From positions 1 to 64,000 of the forward strand of contig JAFYHC010000005.1 in the NCBI GenBank assembly GCA_017539385.1: a stretch of DNA of 64,000 nucleotides. Direction: 5' to 3'. Source of the DNA: Solobacterium sp. (lineage in GTDB: Bacteria > Bacillota_I > Bacilli_A > Erysipelotrichales > Erysipelotrichaceae). Position 1 is the stretch's first letter, and the number at the start of each line of letters is the position of its first letter. The notes beneath the pieces were generated by a model. That model had not been told where the DNA came from. It made no database searches and worked only from the letters and a program-made list of their open reading frames with translations. Of the stretch, positions 53,026-61,811 are shown piece by piece. The position numbers and the translations under genes are program-made.

Positions 53026-55959
53026 ATGTTTTTAAAGCGCATTGAAATGCAGGGATTCAAGTCTTTTGCCGACCGGACAGTTATTACATTCGATCAGCCG
53101 ATCACCGGTGTAGTCGGTCCGAACGGATGCGGAAAATCGAATATCGCCGATGCAGTGCGCTGGGTGCTGGGTGAACAGAGTGCGAAAAGTCTGCGCGGCG
53201 AACGTATGAATGATGTCATCTTTGCCGGCAGTTCTGACCGCAAAAAAGTTAACATGGCATATGTTTCACTCGTTTTTGATAATACAGGCAGAGTGTTTCA
53301 TTCTGATCTCGATGAGATCGAAGTAACACGAAAACTGTATCGGGATTCCGGGGATGCGGAATATCTGATCAACCGCAATCAGGTGCGGTTAAGAGATGTC
53401 GTTGAACTGTTCATGGATACCGGACTTGGCAAGGATTCACTGAGCATCATTTCACAGGGTAATGTTATCTCGTTTGCAGAAGCAAAGCCCCTGGAACGCA
53501 GAGGTGTTTTTGAAGAAGCAGCCGGTGTTTCAAAATACAAGAAACGCAAGATCGAATCGATTGCCAAACTGCAGCGCACAGAAACAAATCTGGAGCGTCT
53601 GCGGGATATTACGGCGGAACTGGAAAAGCAGGTGTCACCTTTGAAACGGGCTGCCAGAAAAGCAGAAATTTACCGTGAAAAGAAAAAGCGTCTGGAAGAA
53701 ATCGAAATCACAGTTCTTGTTAATGAGATCGATAATGCGACAAAAGAGATCGAACGGACAAAGAAAGCGCTGTTTGATCTCGAGACGTCTTCTGTGATGA
53801 TGAATACAAATATTCAGATCAATGATACCAAAATACTGGAAGCACGCAGAAAGAGCCGTGATCTGGATCTGGAGATCGTACATCTTCAGGATGAACTGAT
53901 GAGAAACGTTTCGGATGTTCAGGCACTGGAGAGCCGCCGGACAGAGCTCGAGGAAAAGCGGAAATATCTGATCGAGACGGCTGACCACGAGACGCGGACA
54001 AGAGAACTGCAGAAGCAGCTTGAAACAGCACGGGTCGAGTATGAAGACCGCAAGGGACGTCTGGATAAGCTGAATGCTGAGATCGAGATGCTGAAAGATC
54101 AGATCAATGTTACAGCATCGGATATTATTAACCGCACATCGGAATTCGATATAGCCGACAGCCGCAGAAAGGCGCTGGAAACACGGAAGAACGTATTGGA
54201 TTCTCTGATCCGCAATCCCTTCAACAATCAGAACGGCATCCGTTCTGTTATGGCAAATACCCATTTCCTGAAAGGCATTCTGGGCGTGATCGGACAGAAT
54301 CTTGAAATTCAGGAAGGCTATGAACAGGCAGTCTCCACAGCTCTTGGCGCTGCCGTCAACAATATCGTTACAACAGATGAAGAAGCTGCCAGAAATGCAA
54401 TCCGCTTTCTGAACCGCAACCAGTCCGGCCGGGCAACCTTCCTGCCGGTGACGGTATGCCGTCCCACATATGTATCAAAAGAAAATCAGATCATATGTGA
54501 TCATACGGAAGGGTATCTGGGAAATGCCTCGGATTTTGTTACGTGTGATGCAAAGTTTGAACCGGTCGTTGCAAGACTGCTGAACAATGTACTTGTTACG
54601 GACACGATGGAAAACGGCAACGAATTATCTGCCCGTACCGGCCGGAATTATAAGATCGTTACACTGAATGGTGAAGTGATTCACCGCGGCGGTTCGATGA
54701 CCGGCGGAAAGAACCGCAACGATACCAATATCCTGACAATGAAGCGGGAAGCTGAGCAGGTCAGCCGTCAGCTCGATGCCGAGCAGGCACGGGCGGAACT
54801 GGCTGATAAGGCTCTTAGTCAGGCAAGACGTCTGATGGACAGCATCAAGGCACAGATGCAGGAGAAACGGTTTGCAGTCGCTTCTCTGGAGCCGGTCGTA
54901 GATGCGAAAAAAGCCAAATTTGACAAAGTGAAAAATGATCTGTCACTTCTGGAGCCTGATAAAAAAGAAACCGGTGAATCGCATGCGGATGAGCTGATCC
55001 TACAGCTGAATGAGGCGTATTCACGGCGTGATGAGATTACCAATGAAATCAAGGCAAAACGGGAAGAGCGTGCTGCTCTGACACAGGATACGGACCGTAA
55101 GGAAGCACAGCTGCGTCAGTTAAGAAAAGACTATACACGCAGCCAGGATGAAATGCGTGCAGTACAGATCGAACAGAATAAATACCAGTTTGTTCTGGAT
55201 CAGAATGTTCAGCGCATTGCTTCGGAATACCAGATGACATATGAGTTTGCCAAAACACGTGTGACGGACGAAGTCGTTGAAAATGCACGTGAGGAAGTTG
55301 CGACTCTTCGCGCAGAGATCGAACGTCTTGGCAATATCAATATGAATGCACCGGAGGAATACAGCGAAGTCAATACACGCTACGAAGAGTATCGCAAGAA
55401 TATCGAAGAACTGTCTTTGAGCAGAGATAAGATCCTGTCCGGCATCGATGAGATGGATACCGTGATGAAGAAACAGTTCAAAGAGATGTTCGATAAGATC
55501 AATGTGGAATTTAACGATATCTTCCGCAGTCTGTACGGCGGCGGCAAGGCACGCCTGATCCTGCAGGATCCTTCCGATCTTCTCAATACCGGTATTGATA
55601 TCGATGCGCAGCCGCCGGGAAAAGCAGTGCAGAATAACCTTCTATTCTCAGGCGGTGAAAAGAGTCTGATCGCTCTGTGTGTGCTGTTTGCCATACTGAA
55701 GGTAAAACCTGTACCGCTTGTAATTCTGGATGAGGTCGAAGCGGCACTGGATCCGGGAAATGTAGAGCGCTTTGCACAGTATCTGCATGTATTTACAGAG
55801 CAGACACAGTTTATTGTCGTAACGCATCGTACAGGAACGATGCAGAGTGCAGATGTGCTGTATGGTGTGACGATGCAGCAGCAGGGTGTATCACAGATGC
55901 TGAAGGTTGAACTGCATGAAGCGATGGATCTGGCAGATCCGCAGGAGGTCAGTGGATGA
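53026..55959 (+). CDS. smc: Chromosome segregation protein SMC
   Basis: A 977-residue SMC ATPase that organises and separates the chromosome. Head parts: Walker A VVGPNGCGKSN (residues 30-39), QGNVISFAEAKPLERRGVFEEAAGVSKYKKRK; C-terminal signature LLFSGGEKSLIALCVLFAILK and Walker B PVPLVILDEVEAALD. The hinge lies around GILGVIGQNLEIQEGYEQAVSTALGAAVNNIVT...GSMTGG. Canonical SMC is near 1180-1200 residues; the missing ~200 are in the coiled-coil arms, so the arms are shorter than usual. It overlaps ftsY by four bases. Confidence 0.96.
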   Translation: MFLKRIEMQGFKSFADRTVITFDQPITGVVGPNGCGKSNIADAVRWVLGEQSAKSLRGERMNDVIFAGSSDRKKVNMAYVSLVFDNTGRVFHSDLDEIEVTRKLYRDSGDAEYLINRNQVRLRDVVELFMDTGLGKDSLSIISQGNVISFAEAKPLERRGVFEEAAGVSKYKKRKIESIAKLQRTETNLERLRDITAELEKQVSPLKRAARKAEIYREKKKRLEEIEITVLVNEIDNATKEIERTKKALFDLETSSVMMNTNIQINDTKILEARRKSRDLDLEIVHLQDELMRNVSDVQALESRRTELEEKRKYLIETADHETRTRELQKQLETARVEYEDRKGRLDKLNAEIEMLKDQINVTASDIINRTSEFDIADSRRKALETRKNVLDSLIRNPFNNQNGIRSVMANTHFLKGILGVIGQNLEIQEGYEQAVSTALGAAVNNIVTTDEEAARNAIRFLNRNQSGRATFLPVTVCRPTYVSKENQIICDHTEGYLGNASDFVTCDAKFEPVVARLLNNVLVTDTMENGNELSARTGRNYKIVTLNGEVIHRGGSMTGGKNRNDTNILTMKREAEQVSRQLDAEQARAELADKALSQARRLMDSIKAQMQEKRFAVASLEPVVDAKKAKFDKVKNDLSLLEPDKKETGESHADELILQLNEAYSRRDEITNEIKAKREERAALTQDTDRKEAQLRQLRKDYTRSQDEMRAVQIEQNKYQFVLDQNVQRIASEYQMTYEFAKTRVTDEVVENAREEVATLRAEIERLGNINMNAPEEYSEVNTRYEEYRKNIEELSLSRDKILSGIDEMDTVMKKQFKEMFDKINVEFNDIFRSLYGGGKARLILQDPSDLLNTGIDIDAQPPGKAVQNNLLFSGGEKSLIALCVLFAILKVKPVPLVILDEVEAALDPGNVERFAQYLHVFTEQTQFIVVTHRTGTMQSADVLYGVTMQQQGVSQMLKVELHEAMDLADPQEVSG

Positions 55960-56927
55960 GTTTTTTAAGCAAACTGAAAGAAAAGTTTACCAAGAAGGAA
56001 GATAAAGCGGTTTATCTGAGCGGATTTCAGAAATCGAGACAGACATTCGGAGATCAGCTGAATCAGATGAAATATACGTTCCATGGAGTGGATGACGATT
56101 TCCTGGAACAGCTGACGATCATACTTCTTGAAAGTGATGTAGGTATTGAGACAGCAGATGAGATCTGCGAGCGTCTGCGGAAAAAATGTGAAGAGTATCC
56201 CTCTGTTACGTTCCACTGGGCAATGAATTTCCTCATCGAGATCATGAAACAGATATATGAGGAAGTACCGGATGCTCCAATCGTATATAATGAGAATGGG
56301 CCAACAGTGATCCTGCTGGAAGGCGTCAACGGAAGCGGCAAAACGACCTCTGCAGCAAAGCTGGCCCATATGTACAAGTTTTATGATAAGCGGGTCGTAT
56401 TTGTTGCGGCGGATACATTCCGTGCCGGTGCGATTGAGCAGCTGGCGAAATGGGGAGAACGCCTGAATGTTCCCTGCATAAAGGGACGCGAAAACGGCGA
56501 TCCTTCGGCAGCGATCGTGGATGGATGCCGGTTTGCCAAGGAAAAAGGCGCAGATATCGTTCTCTGTGATACGGCCGGACGTCTTCAGAACAAGAGCATG
56601 CTGATGAATGAACTGTCCAAAATGAACCGTGTTGCCGCAAAAGAGATCGAAGGTGCTCCGCACAATACCTGGCTGGTACTGGATGCTACCACGGGACAGA
56701 ATGGTCTTTCACAGGCAGAGGTGTTTGCACAGTCAACAAAACTGACCGGCATCATTCTGACAAAGATGGACGGCACTGCCAAAGGCGGCATCGTTCTTGC
56801 CATCAAGAACAAACTTCATGTTCCGGTATACTTTATCGGACTTGGAGAACAGCCGCAGGATCTCAGACCGTTTGATCTGGATTCGTATCTGTACAGTATT
56901 TCTGAAGGCCTGGAATATGGCGAATAA
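55956..56927 (+). CDS. ftsY: Signal recognition particle receptor FtsY
   Basis: A 323-residue SRP receptor GTPase. A short basic N-terminus (MSFLSKLKEKFTKKEDK), the helical N domain, then the G domain: VILLEGVNGSGKTTSAAKLA (G1), AADTFRAGAIEQL, DTAGRLQNKSMLMNEL, LVLDATTGQNGLSQA, LTKMDGTAKGG and YFIGLGEQPQDLRPFD. It lacks the long acidic N-terminal domain of enterobacterial FtsY. It overlaps smc upstream and ylxM downstream. Confidence 0.97.
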   Translation: MSFLSKLKEKFTKKEDKAVYLSGFQKSRQTFGDQLNQMKYTFHGVDDDFLEQLTIILLESDVGIETADEICERLRKKCEEYPSVTFHWAMNFLIEIMKQIYEEVPDAPIVYNENGPTVILLEGVNGSGKTTSAAKLAHMYKFYDKRVVFVAADTFRAGAIEQLAKWGERLNVPCIKGRENGDPSAAIVDGCRFAKEKGADIVLCDTAGRLQNKSMLMNELSKMNRVAAKEIEGAPHNTWLVLDATTGQNGLSQAEVFAQSTKLTGIILTKMDGTAKGGIVLAIKNKLHVPVYFIGLGEQPQDLRPFDLDSYLYSISEGLEYGE

Positions 56928-57246
56928 GCTGGAAATGGACCGGCTGCTGGATTTCTACGGCATTCTGCTGACGGAAAAACAGCAGGAGATCTGCGATTAC
57001 TACTGCCGGCAGGATTATTCTCTGCAGGAAATCGCGGAAATTACCGGGACCAGCCGCAGCGCTGTGCATGACATCATTCGCAGATGCCGTGCTGAAATGG
57101 AGAAATACGAAGAAAAGCTTCATCTGTTAAGGGATCATACGGAACGGATCACACTGCTGCAGGAAATGCTGGAAACAGCCGGCAGTGAGACTGTACCGTA
57201 TATAAAAAAGCTCATCGCAAAAGAACAAGGACAGGAGGAACTATGA
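56917..57246 (+). CDS. ylxM: YlxM family DNA-binding/SRP-associated protein
   Basis: A 109-residue YlxM with a helix-turn-helix: LLDFYGILLTEKQQEICDYYCRQDYSLQEIAEITGTSRSAVHDIIRRCRAEMEKYEEKL. YlxM modulates the SRP pathway and is normally followed by ffh; here ackA follows instead. Start at ATG 56917 inside the end of ftsY; earlier in-frame starts lie deep inside ftsY. Stop overlaps the ackA start. Confidence 0.93.
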   Translation: MANKLEMDRLLDFYGILLTEKQQEICDYYCRQDYSLQEIAEITGTSRSAVHDIIRRCRAEMEKYEEKLHLLRDHTERITLLQEMLETAGSETVPYIKKLIAKEQGQEEL

Positions 57247-58442
57247 GCAAGGTTATATCTGTAAACTCGGGATCATCTTCACTGAAATTCCAGTTATTCG
57301 ACATGCCGTCTGAGGTCGTACTGACATCCGGACAGGCAGAGCGGATCGGACTGGATATGGGAATGTTCACCATTAAGTACAATGGTGAAAAGAAAGTGAT
57401 CGAACAGCCGATTCCAAATCACAAGGTCGCTGTTGATCTGCTTCTGAAAAATCTGGTTGAACTGGGCATCGTGAAGGATCTGACAGAGATCCAGGGTGCA
57501 GGTCATCGTATCGTCCAGGGCGGCGCTTACTTCAGCGAATCCGTTAAGACAGATGATGATGTTGTTTCGAAAGTACGTGAACTCGCAGAGCTCGCTCCGC
57601 TGCACAACCCGGCACACCTGGTATGCTATGAAGCATTCCGTGAAGCACTGCCGCACATTGGTCATGTATTCGTATTTGACACGGCATTCCATCAGACAAT
57701 GGGACCGGAATCCTATCTCTTCCCGGTACCGTATGACTGGTACACACAGTATAAGATCCGCCGTTATGGTGCACATGGAACAAGCCATCAGTATGTAAAC
57801 AAGAGAACAGCTGAACTGATGGGCGAAGATGTCAATAAACTGAACATGATCACCTGCCATATGGGTAATGGCGCCAGCATTACAGCGATCCACAACGGTA
57901 AGTGCATCAATACATCCATGGGTCTGACACCTCTGGGCGGAATCATGATGGGTACACGCTGCGGCGATATCGACCCGACCGTCGTATTCTACATGATGAA
58001 GCAGCTGCAGTGCACACCGGACGAGATGGATACATTCCTGAACAAGCGTTCCGGCATGCTCGGTGTATCCGGCATCAGTTCCGATGCACGTGATATTCAG
58101 GCAGCAGTCGAAAAAGGCAATGAACGTGCGATCCTGACAGTTGATCTGTATGCAAACCGTGTTGTCAATGTGATCGGCGGCTACTACATGCAGCTGGGTC
58201 ATGTTGATGCAATGGCATTCACAGCAGGTCTGGGTGAGAATGATGCACATATGCGTGAACGTATTCTGAAGCGTCTGGAAGAAGGTCTTGGACTGAAGAT
58301 CGACTATGAACTGAATGCAAAGACACATGGCGAGGAGGCCCTCATTTCTCTGCCTGGTTCCAAAGTACAGGTATGGATCGTTCCGACAAATGAGGAACTG
58401 GTCATTGCCCGCGATACATATCGGATTCTCGGACTGGCATGA
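57243..58442 (+). CDS. ackA: Acetate kinase
   Basis: A 399-residue AckA making ATP and acetate from acetyl phosphate, typical of fermenters. Motifs: VISVNSGSSSLKFQLFDM, GHRIVQGGAYFSESV, APLHNPAHLVCYEAF, VFVFDTAFHQTM, RRYGAHGTSHQYVNKR, CHMGNGASITAIHNGKCINTSMGLTPLGGIMMGTRCGDIDP and AFTAGLGENDAHMRERIL. No pta is adjacent. It overlaps both neighbours by four bases. Confidence 0.98.
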   Translation: MSKVISVNSGSSSLKFQLFDMPSEVVLTSGQAERIGLDMGMFTIKYNGEKKVIEQPIPNHKVAVDLLLKNLVELGIVKDLTEIQGAGHRIVQGGAYFSESVKTDDDVVSKVRELAELAPLHNPAHLVCYEAFREALPHIGHVFVFDTAFHQTMGPESYLFPVPYDWYTQYKIRRYGAHGTSHQYVNKRTAELMGEDVNKLNMITCHMGNGASITAIHNGKCINTSMGLTPLGGIMMGTRCGDIDPTVVFYMMKQLQCTPDEMDTFLNKRSGMLGVSGISSDARDIQAAVEKGNERAILTVDLYANRVVNVIGGYYMQLGHVDAMAFTAGLGENDAHMRERILKRLEEGLGLKIDYELNAKTHGEEALISLPGSKVQVWIVPTNEELVIARDTYRILGLA

Positions 58443-59374
58443 GCCCGCAGGAACTTCGGAATCTTATTGAACAGAATGATACGATCACATTGTTCCGCCA
58501 TCAGCATCCGGACTGTGATGCACTTGGCTCACAATATGCTTTGAAAACCTGGATCGAGGATAACTATCCGGGAAAGCATGTGTATGCACTTGGTGCAGAA
58601 ACGACCAAACAGGCTGAATTTCCGGTATCGGATCAGGTATCGGACAGTGTGATTGCGGACAGTCTTGCCATTGTACTGGATACGTCAAATGCGGAACGTG
58701 CGGATGACAGACGGTTTGAACAGGCAAGATGTATCGTTAAAGTTGATCATCATCCGGATGTAAATCCGTATGCAATGTACAGCTGGGTCAATGATCATGC
58801 TTCCGCAACATGTGAGATCCTGGGAGAATTCTTTCTGTCATTTCCGGAAATGAAACTGTCCGGTAAGACAGCGGAATATCTGTACAGGGGTCTGCTGACA
58901 GATACACTTGGATTCAAAGTGTCTCATGTGACCGGAAAAACGCTTCGCATAGCCGCAGCGCTGGCAGATACAGGAATTGATATTCCGCAGATCAACCGCG
59001 AACTGTTCGATAAGGATTATACAGAGTTTGAAATTGCAAATTATATACGCAGCCGCGTCATGCGGAATGCAAGGGGGGATGTGGCTTGCGTTATACTGAC
59101 CGCTGATGAACTGAAAACATTGAAAATCACAGCGCCGGAAGCGAGAAATTATATTGATGAAATCGGTCATGTCAAAGATTTTTCCATCTGGTTAATGATG
59201 ACAGAAAAAGCTCCGGACCGATATGATGGCTCGCTGCGCTCCAAGACAATAAAGATCAATGATATTGCCGCAGAGTATGGCGGCGGCGGTCATCCATGTG
59301 CAGCCGGTGTCAAAGAACTCACGCGAAGTGAGATTGATGAACTTTTGAAAGAACTGGAACAGGCAGCAGTCTGA
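58439..59374 (+). CDS. nrnA: DHH family phosphoesterase, NrnA-like
   Basis: A 311-residue DHH-DHHA1 protein like NrnA, which degrades short oligoribonucleotides and pAp. Motifs: LFRHQHPDCDALGSQYALK (DHH site 1), IVLDTSNAERAD, CIVKVDHHPDVN (DHH), GLLTDTLGFK, and the DHHA1 glycine motif AEYGGGGHPCAAGV. ATG overlaps the ackA stop. c-di-AMP-type GdpP can be excluded, as there are no membrane or GGDEF parts. Confidence 0.93.
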   Translation: MSPQELRNLIEQNDTITLFRHQHPDCDALGSQYALKTWIEDNYPGKHVYALGAETTKQAEFPVSDQVSDSVIADSLAIVLDTSNAERADDRRFEQARCIVKVDHHPDVNPYAMYSWVNDHASATCEILGEFFLSFPEMKLSGKTAEYLYRGLLTDTLGFKVSHVTGKTLRIAAALADTGIDIPQINRELFDKDYTEFEIANYIRSRVMRNARGDVACVILTADELKTLKITAPEARNYIDEIGHVKDFSIWLMMTEKAPDRYDGSLRSKTIKINDIAAEYGGGGHPCAAGVKELTRSEIDELLKELEQAAV

Positions 59375-59422
59375 ACAGCATTGTTTGATATATCAGAAAC
59401 TACAGGGGGTAAATGCAAAAAC

Positions 59423-59701
59423 ATGAAAGTTTCTAATGTACAGTCTATGGCCGAGATTTTATCGGAACGGCACAGTCTTACCAAGAAAGAATCAACTGAA
59501 ATCATTACACTGATTTTTGATCTGATTGGAGAATCTTTATCTGAAGGCAACAGCGTAGATATAAAGAAGTTTGGAAAGTTCACGGTAAAGGAATATCAGG
59601 CACGGACGGGAATCAATCCGAAAACGCTTGAATCGATTGAGATTCCTGCAAGAAAGAGTCCGGTCTTCAAAGCATCTGCAGCACTGAAAAGAAAACTCTG
59701 A
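59423..59701 (+). CDS. HU family DNA-binding protein
   Basis: A 92-residue nucleoid protein. MKVSNVQSMAEILSERHSLTKKESTEIITLIFDLIGESLSEGNSVDIKKFGKFTVKEYQARTGINPKTLESIEIPARKSPVFKASAALKRKL shows the HU pattern: IKKFGKF(T), the R-x-G-x-NPxT arm and the KSPVFKAS end. The G-rich ribosome site (AGGGGG) lies about 14 bases upstream, longer than usual; an in-frame TTG at 59381 has no better site. Confidence 0.93.
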   Translation: MKVSNVQSMAEILSERHSLTKKESTEIITLIFDLIGESLSEGNSVDIKKFGKFTVKEYQARTGINPKTLESIEIPARKSPVFKASAALKRKL

Positions 59702-59722
59702 CCGATATCCGTCAGAATAGCA

Positions 59723-59749
59723 AAAGGCATATCTACAGGATATGCCTTT
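59723..59749. terminator. Bidirectional terminator between HU gene and acpS
   Basis: AAAGGCATATC (59723-59733) and GATATGCCTTT (59739-59749) form a perfect 11-base-pair stem with T runs readable on both strands. Confidence 0.9.
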
Positions 59750-59750
59750 A

Positions 59751-60059
59751 TTATGTGATCATAACAATGGCTGCAGCGATGCCGCCGTCATGTGTAATAC
59801 TGATGGAGATTTCGGGATGGTCTTTTATATACGGTGTCCCGTCTGTGTTATTTAAAACAGAGTATTTCAGATAATTCTTATCATGAGTGGCTTTAAATAT
59901 GGCTTCTTTCGCAGCAAATCGTCCGCCCAGATATTCAATTCTGCGTTTATCTGTTTTTCTGTTTTCGAATTCTGCCTGTTCCGAATCAGTAAGTATGAAG
60001 CGGATGAATGAATCCGTCAGAGTGATTCTGGACAGGTCTACGATATCTATACCAATCAT
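59751..60059 (-). CDS. acpS: Holo-acyl-carrier-protein synthase
   Basis: A 102-residue AcpS transferring phosphopantetheine from CoA to ACP. Motifs: MIGIDIVDLSRI with the metal-binding Asp, LGGRFAAKEAIFKA with the catalytic Glu-Lys, and ISISITHDGGIAAAIVM. It is shorter than the usual ~120 residues because the region between the two motifs is compressed. The extended -10 on the minus strand lies only six bases before the ATG, so the mRNA is probably leaderless. Confidence 0.92.
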   Translation of the reverse strand: MIGIDIVDLSRITLTDSFIRFILTDSEQAEFENRKTDKRRIEYLGGRFAAKEAIFKATHDKNYLKYSVLNNTDGTPYIKDHPEISISITHDGGIAAAIVMIT

Positions 60060-60065
60060 GACATT

Positions 60066-60074
60066 AGTATATCA
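60066..60074 (-). promoter_or_regulatory. Extended -10 promoter of acpS
   Basis: On the minus strand TGATATACT (60074-60066), six bases before the ATG at 60059. No ribosome site fits in between. Confidence 0.6.
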
Positions 60075-60212
60075 TGCCAGAATCAGTTATAAGGTACTTT
60101 TTAACAGAAATAAGAGGCATTAAGTATTGGAATGAGGAAGATATCATTTTTGTCGAAGAATGCCATTATTGGCCTTAAACAGGGCTATGAGGGATTTGCA
60201 ATAAGGGGAAGA

Positions 60213-60526
60213 TTATTCGTTTATGCTGTTTCTTGTTCTGTTCAGCTTTGCCCAGTTGATCAGGCCGATGACAGCCATGATCAGGTAAATGGTACGCTTC
60301 GTAAGGTATACAGCATCAAAATGTACAATATATATCCCGACAGAAACGATATCTGTGATGATCCACCATACATATTGTTCGCGGAACCGAAGCAGTTCCA
60401 GGATGGTTGCGATAATGCCGACGTTGCGGATAAAGCTGCTTTGGCAAGTCCAATTGAAAATGTGTTTCCGGGCTCAATCATGGAAAACAGCTGCTGAAGA
60501 TATGCTGTGAAGTTTTTTAATGATAT
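60213..60526 (-). pseudogene. Decayed pnuC (nicotinamide riboside/NMN transporter) remnant
   Basis: On the minus strand the last ~75 codons read as the PnuC C-terminus: SFIRNVGIIATILELLRFREQYVWWIITDI, then DAVYLTKRTIYLIMAVIGLINWAKLNR, ending at TAA (60215-60213). Upstream the frame breaks around GCCAAAGCAGCTTTATCC; the preceding piece (SLKNFTAYLQQLFSMIEPG...IGLAK) continues in another frame and looks like the PnuC start, with good AAAAGGAGG (60543-60535) but ATA at 60526 where ATG should be. The bulk of the membrane part (~100 residues) is gone. So: lost start, internal deletion and a frameshift. Confidence 0.75.
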
Positions 60527-60782
60527 CTGACGATCCTCCTTTTGCGTTATAAAGCTGAAGTATTTTTCATAAATAATAAATTAGCAGCCGGTAATCTTTG
60601 AACGGCTGCCTGATTAAGAAATTCAAATGTTCCTAAAGGGAAAAACATGAACCTGATTACATCTGACCGTTTGCATGTACACCTTGTATACATGATACAG
60701 CCATCGATGATTGTTGCTATCTTCACAATATCTCAGACTGACCGGAAGCGCAATCGAGACATAAGCAGTGCAGTTTAGCGAA
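60527..60782. other. Noncoding stretch with one hairpin
   Basis: About 250 bases without a gene I can support. It holds a hairpin GCAGCCG...CGGCTGC near 60582-60608, followed on the minus strand by AT-rich sequence, which could end transcription of the XRE gene or be part of the old pnuC leader. Confidence 0.5.
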
Positions 60783-61547
60783 TCAGCGTTTTTTATACAG
60801 AAGAAGTTCCGGATTACTGCCTCCTTCTCCATATGTACAGATGAGAATGAACTCCATACTTGCCAGAACGCCGAAACAGCGCTCACCGCCATTGAAGTCT
60901 TTCAGCTGATTGCCAAGATATGTTGTATCATCTTTCAGGAATTTTGCTTTCATTCCGCCTGGCAGAGGATATTCCAGATTTACATAGCTGCCAACAAGAG
61001 CATTCAGTTTTTCAACTTTCGGCATACCTTCGATTCCAAGCGCATTGATCTCATCGATCAGCTTCCGTTTGAATTCTTCAAATTGTCCGTTATCACTCAG
61101 CTCTTCATATCGTTTCCAGTAATCCAGGGTCGGCAGAACTTTTCGCAGATAGGAACGCGCATCTGCCTCAGTGACAGTATCATTAACCATATTCCGGACA
61201 CATACATCGATCAGATCGTTCATATTATTGTAGGTAAAGACTCCATCGGCATAGCACCATTGACAATAGTTTTCATTCACAGAGCCATCAGCATTCTTTG
61301 CAATGATAGAGTCATCCAGCGGCATCCCGCAGCACTGACAGATCAGTTCACGCGGAGAACCGAGCAAGGTATTGATTGAAACATGAAAGAGATTAGAAAG
61401 CAACTTAAGAGTTTCAGTGTTCGGTATGGTATCGCCGTTCTCCCAACGGGAAACAGCCTGCCGTGTTACAAATACTCTTTCTGCCAGATCGTCCTGAGAC
61501 ATTCCGTTTTTCGTTCTGAGTTCATATAGTACATCCTTGGTTTCCAT
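60783..61547 (-). CDS. XRE family regulator with zinc-ribbon domain
   Basis: A 254-residue protein. Residues ~1-65 are a Cro/CI-type helix-turn-helix (LYELRTKNGMSQDDLAERVFVTRQAVSRWENGDTIPNTETLKLLSNLFHVSINTLLG). Next is a zinc-ribbon-like segment, CQCCGMPL...ENYCQWCYADGVF. The C-terminal ~130 residues are mixed alpha/beta and include a helical stretch (YWKRYEELSDNGQFEEFKRKLIDEINAL); I cannot name a function. Start at 61547 with AGGGAGGC six bases upstream; the longer form lacks a site. It could act on the repeats to its right, which is only suggested by position. Confidence 0.85.
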   Translation of the reverse strand: METKDVLYELRTKNGMSQDDLAERVFVTRQAVSRWENGDTIPNTETLKLLSNLFHVSINTLLGSPRELICQCCGMPLDDSIIAKNADGSVNENYCQWCYADGVFTYNNMNDLIDVCVRNMVNDTVTEADARSYLRKVLPTLDYWKRYEELSDNGQFEEFKRKLIDEINALGIEGMPKVEKLNALVGSYVNLEYPLPGGMKAKFLKDDTTYLGNQLKDFNGGERCFGVLASMEFILICTYGEGGSNPELLLYKKR

Positions 61548-61785
61548 AGATTGCCTCCCTGAAATTATCGTAATATGAAAGATGCTGTAATGCACGCAAC
61601 AGTCAGTTGCGGTATCAAATCATGCATCTGGCAGCAAAAGGTTTTGGAAATATCTTTTTACTCAAAAACACTTCCGGGAAACAAGAAAGAGATCTGGCAA
61701 CCTGGCCAACAAAAGAAATAATTGAAAGCTATGTAAAGAATAGCGGATATTTACTGTTGGATAAAATCATAATCACTATACTATC

Positions 61786-61811
61786 AGGCTGGAAGGGGAC
61801 CGGCCTTTTTT
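61786..61811 (+). terminator. Terminator in AT-rich region
   Basis: AGGCTGG (61786-61792) with CCGGCCT (61800-61806), one G-T pair, followed by TTTTT. There is no evident plus-strand gene for it to serve, which hints at a decayed gene or a small RNA between 61550 and 61786. Confidence 0.6.

Noticed and set aside
57294..58328. Open frame of 344 codons on the minus strand
   Set aside because: Antisense to ackA, whose protein is fully conserved.
58439..59374. c-di-AMP phosphodiesterase GdpP
   Set aside because: Only DHH-DHHA1 is present; no membrane, PAS or GGDEF parts, so NrnA-like is the better call.
60132..60497. Open frame of 121 codons on the plus strand
   Set aside because: Lies opposite the pnuC remnant, which explains the sequence better; no ribosome site or recognisable protein.
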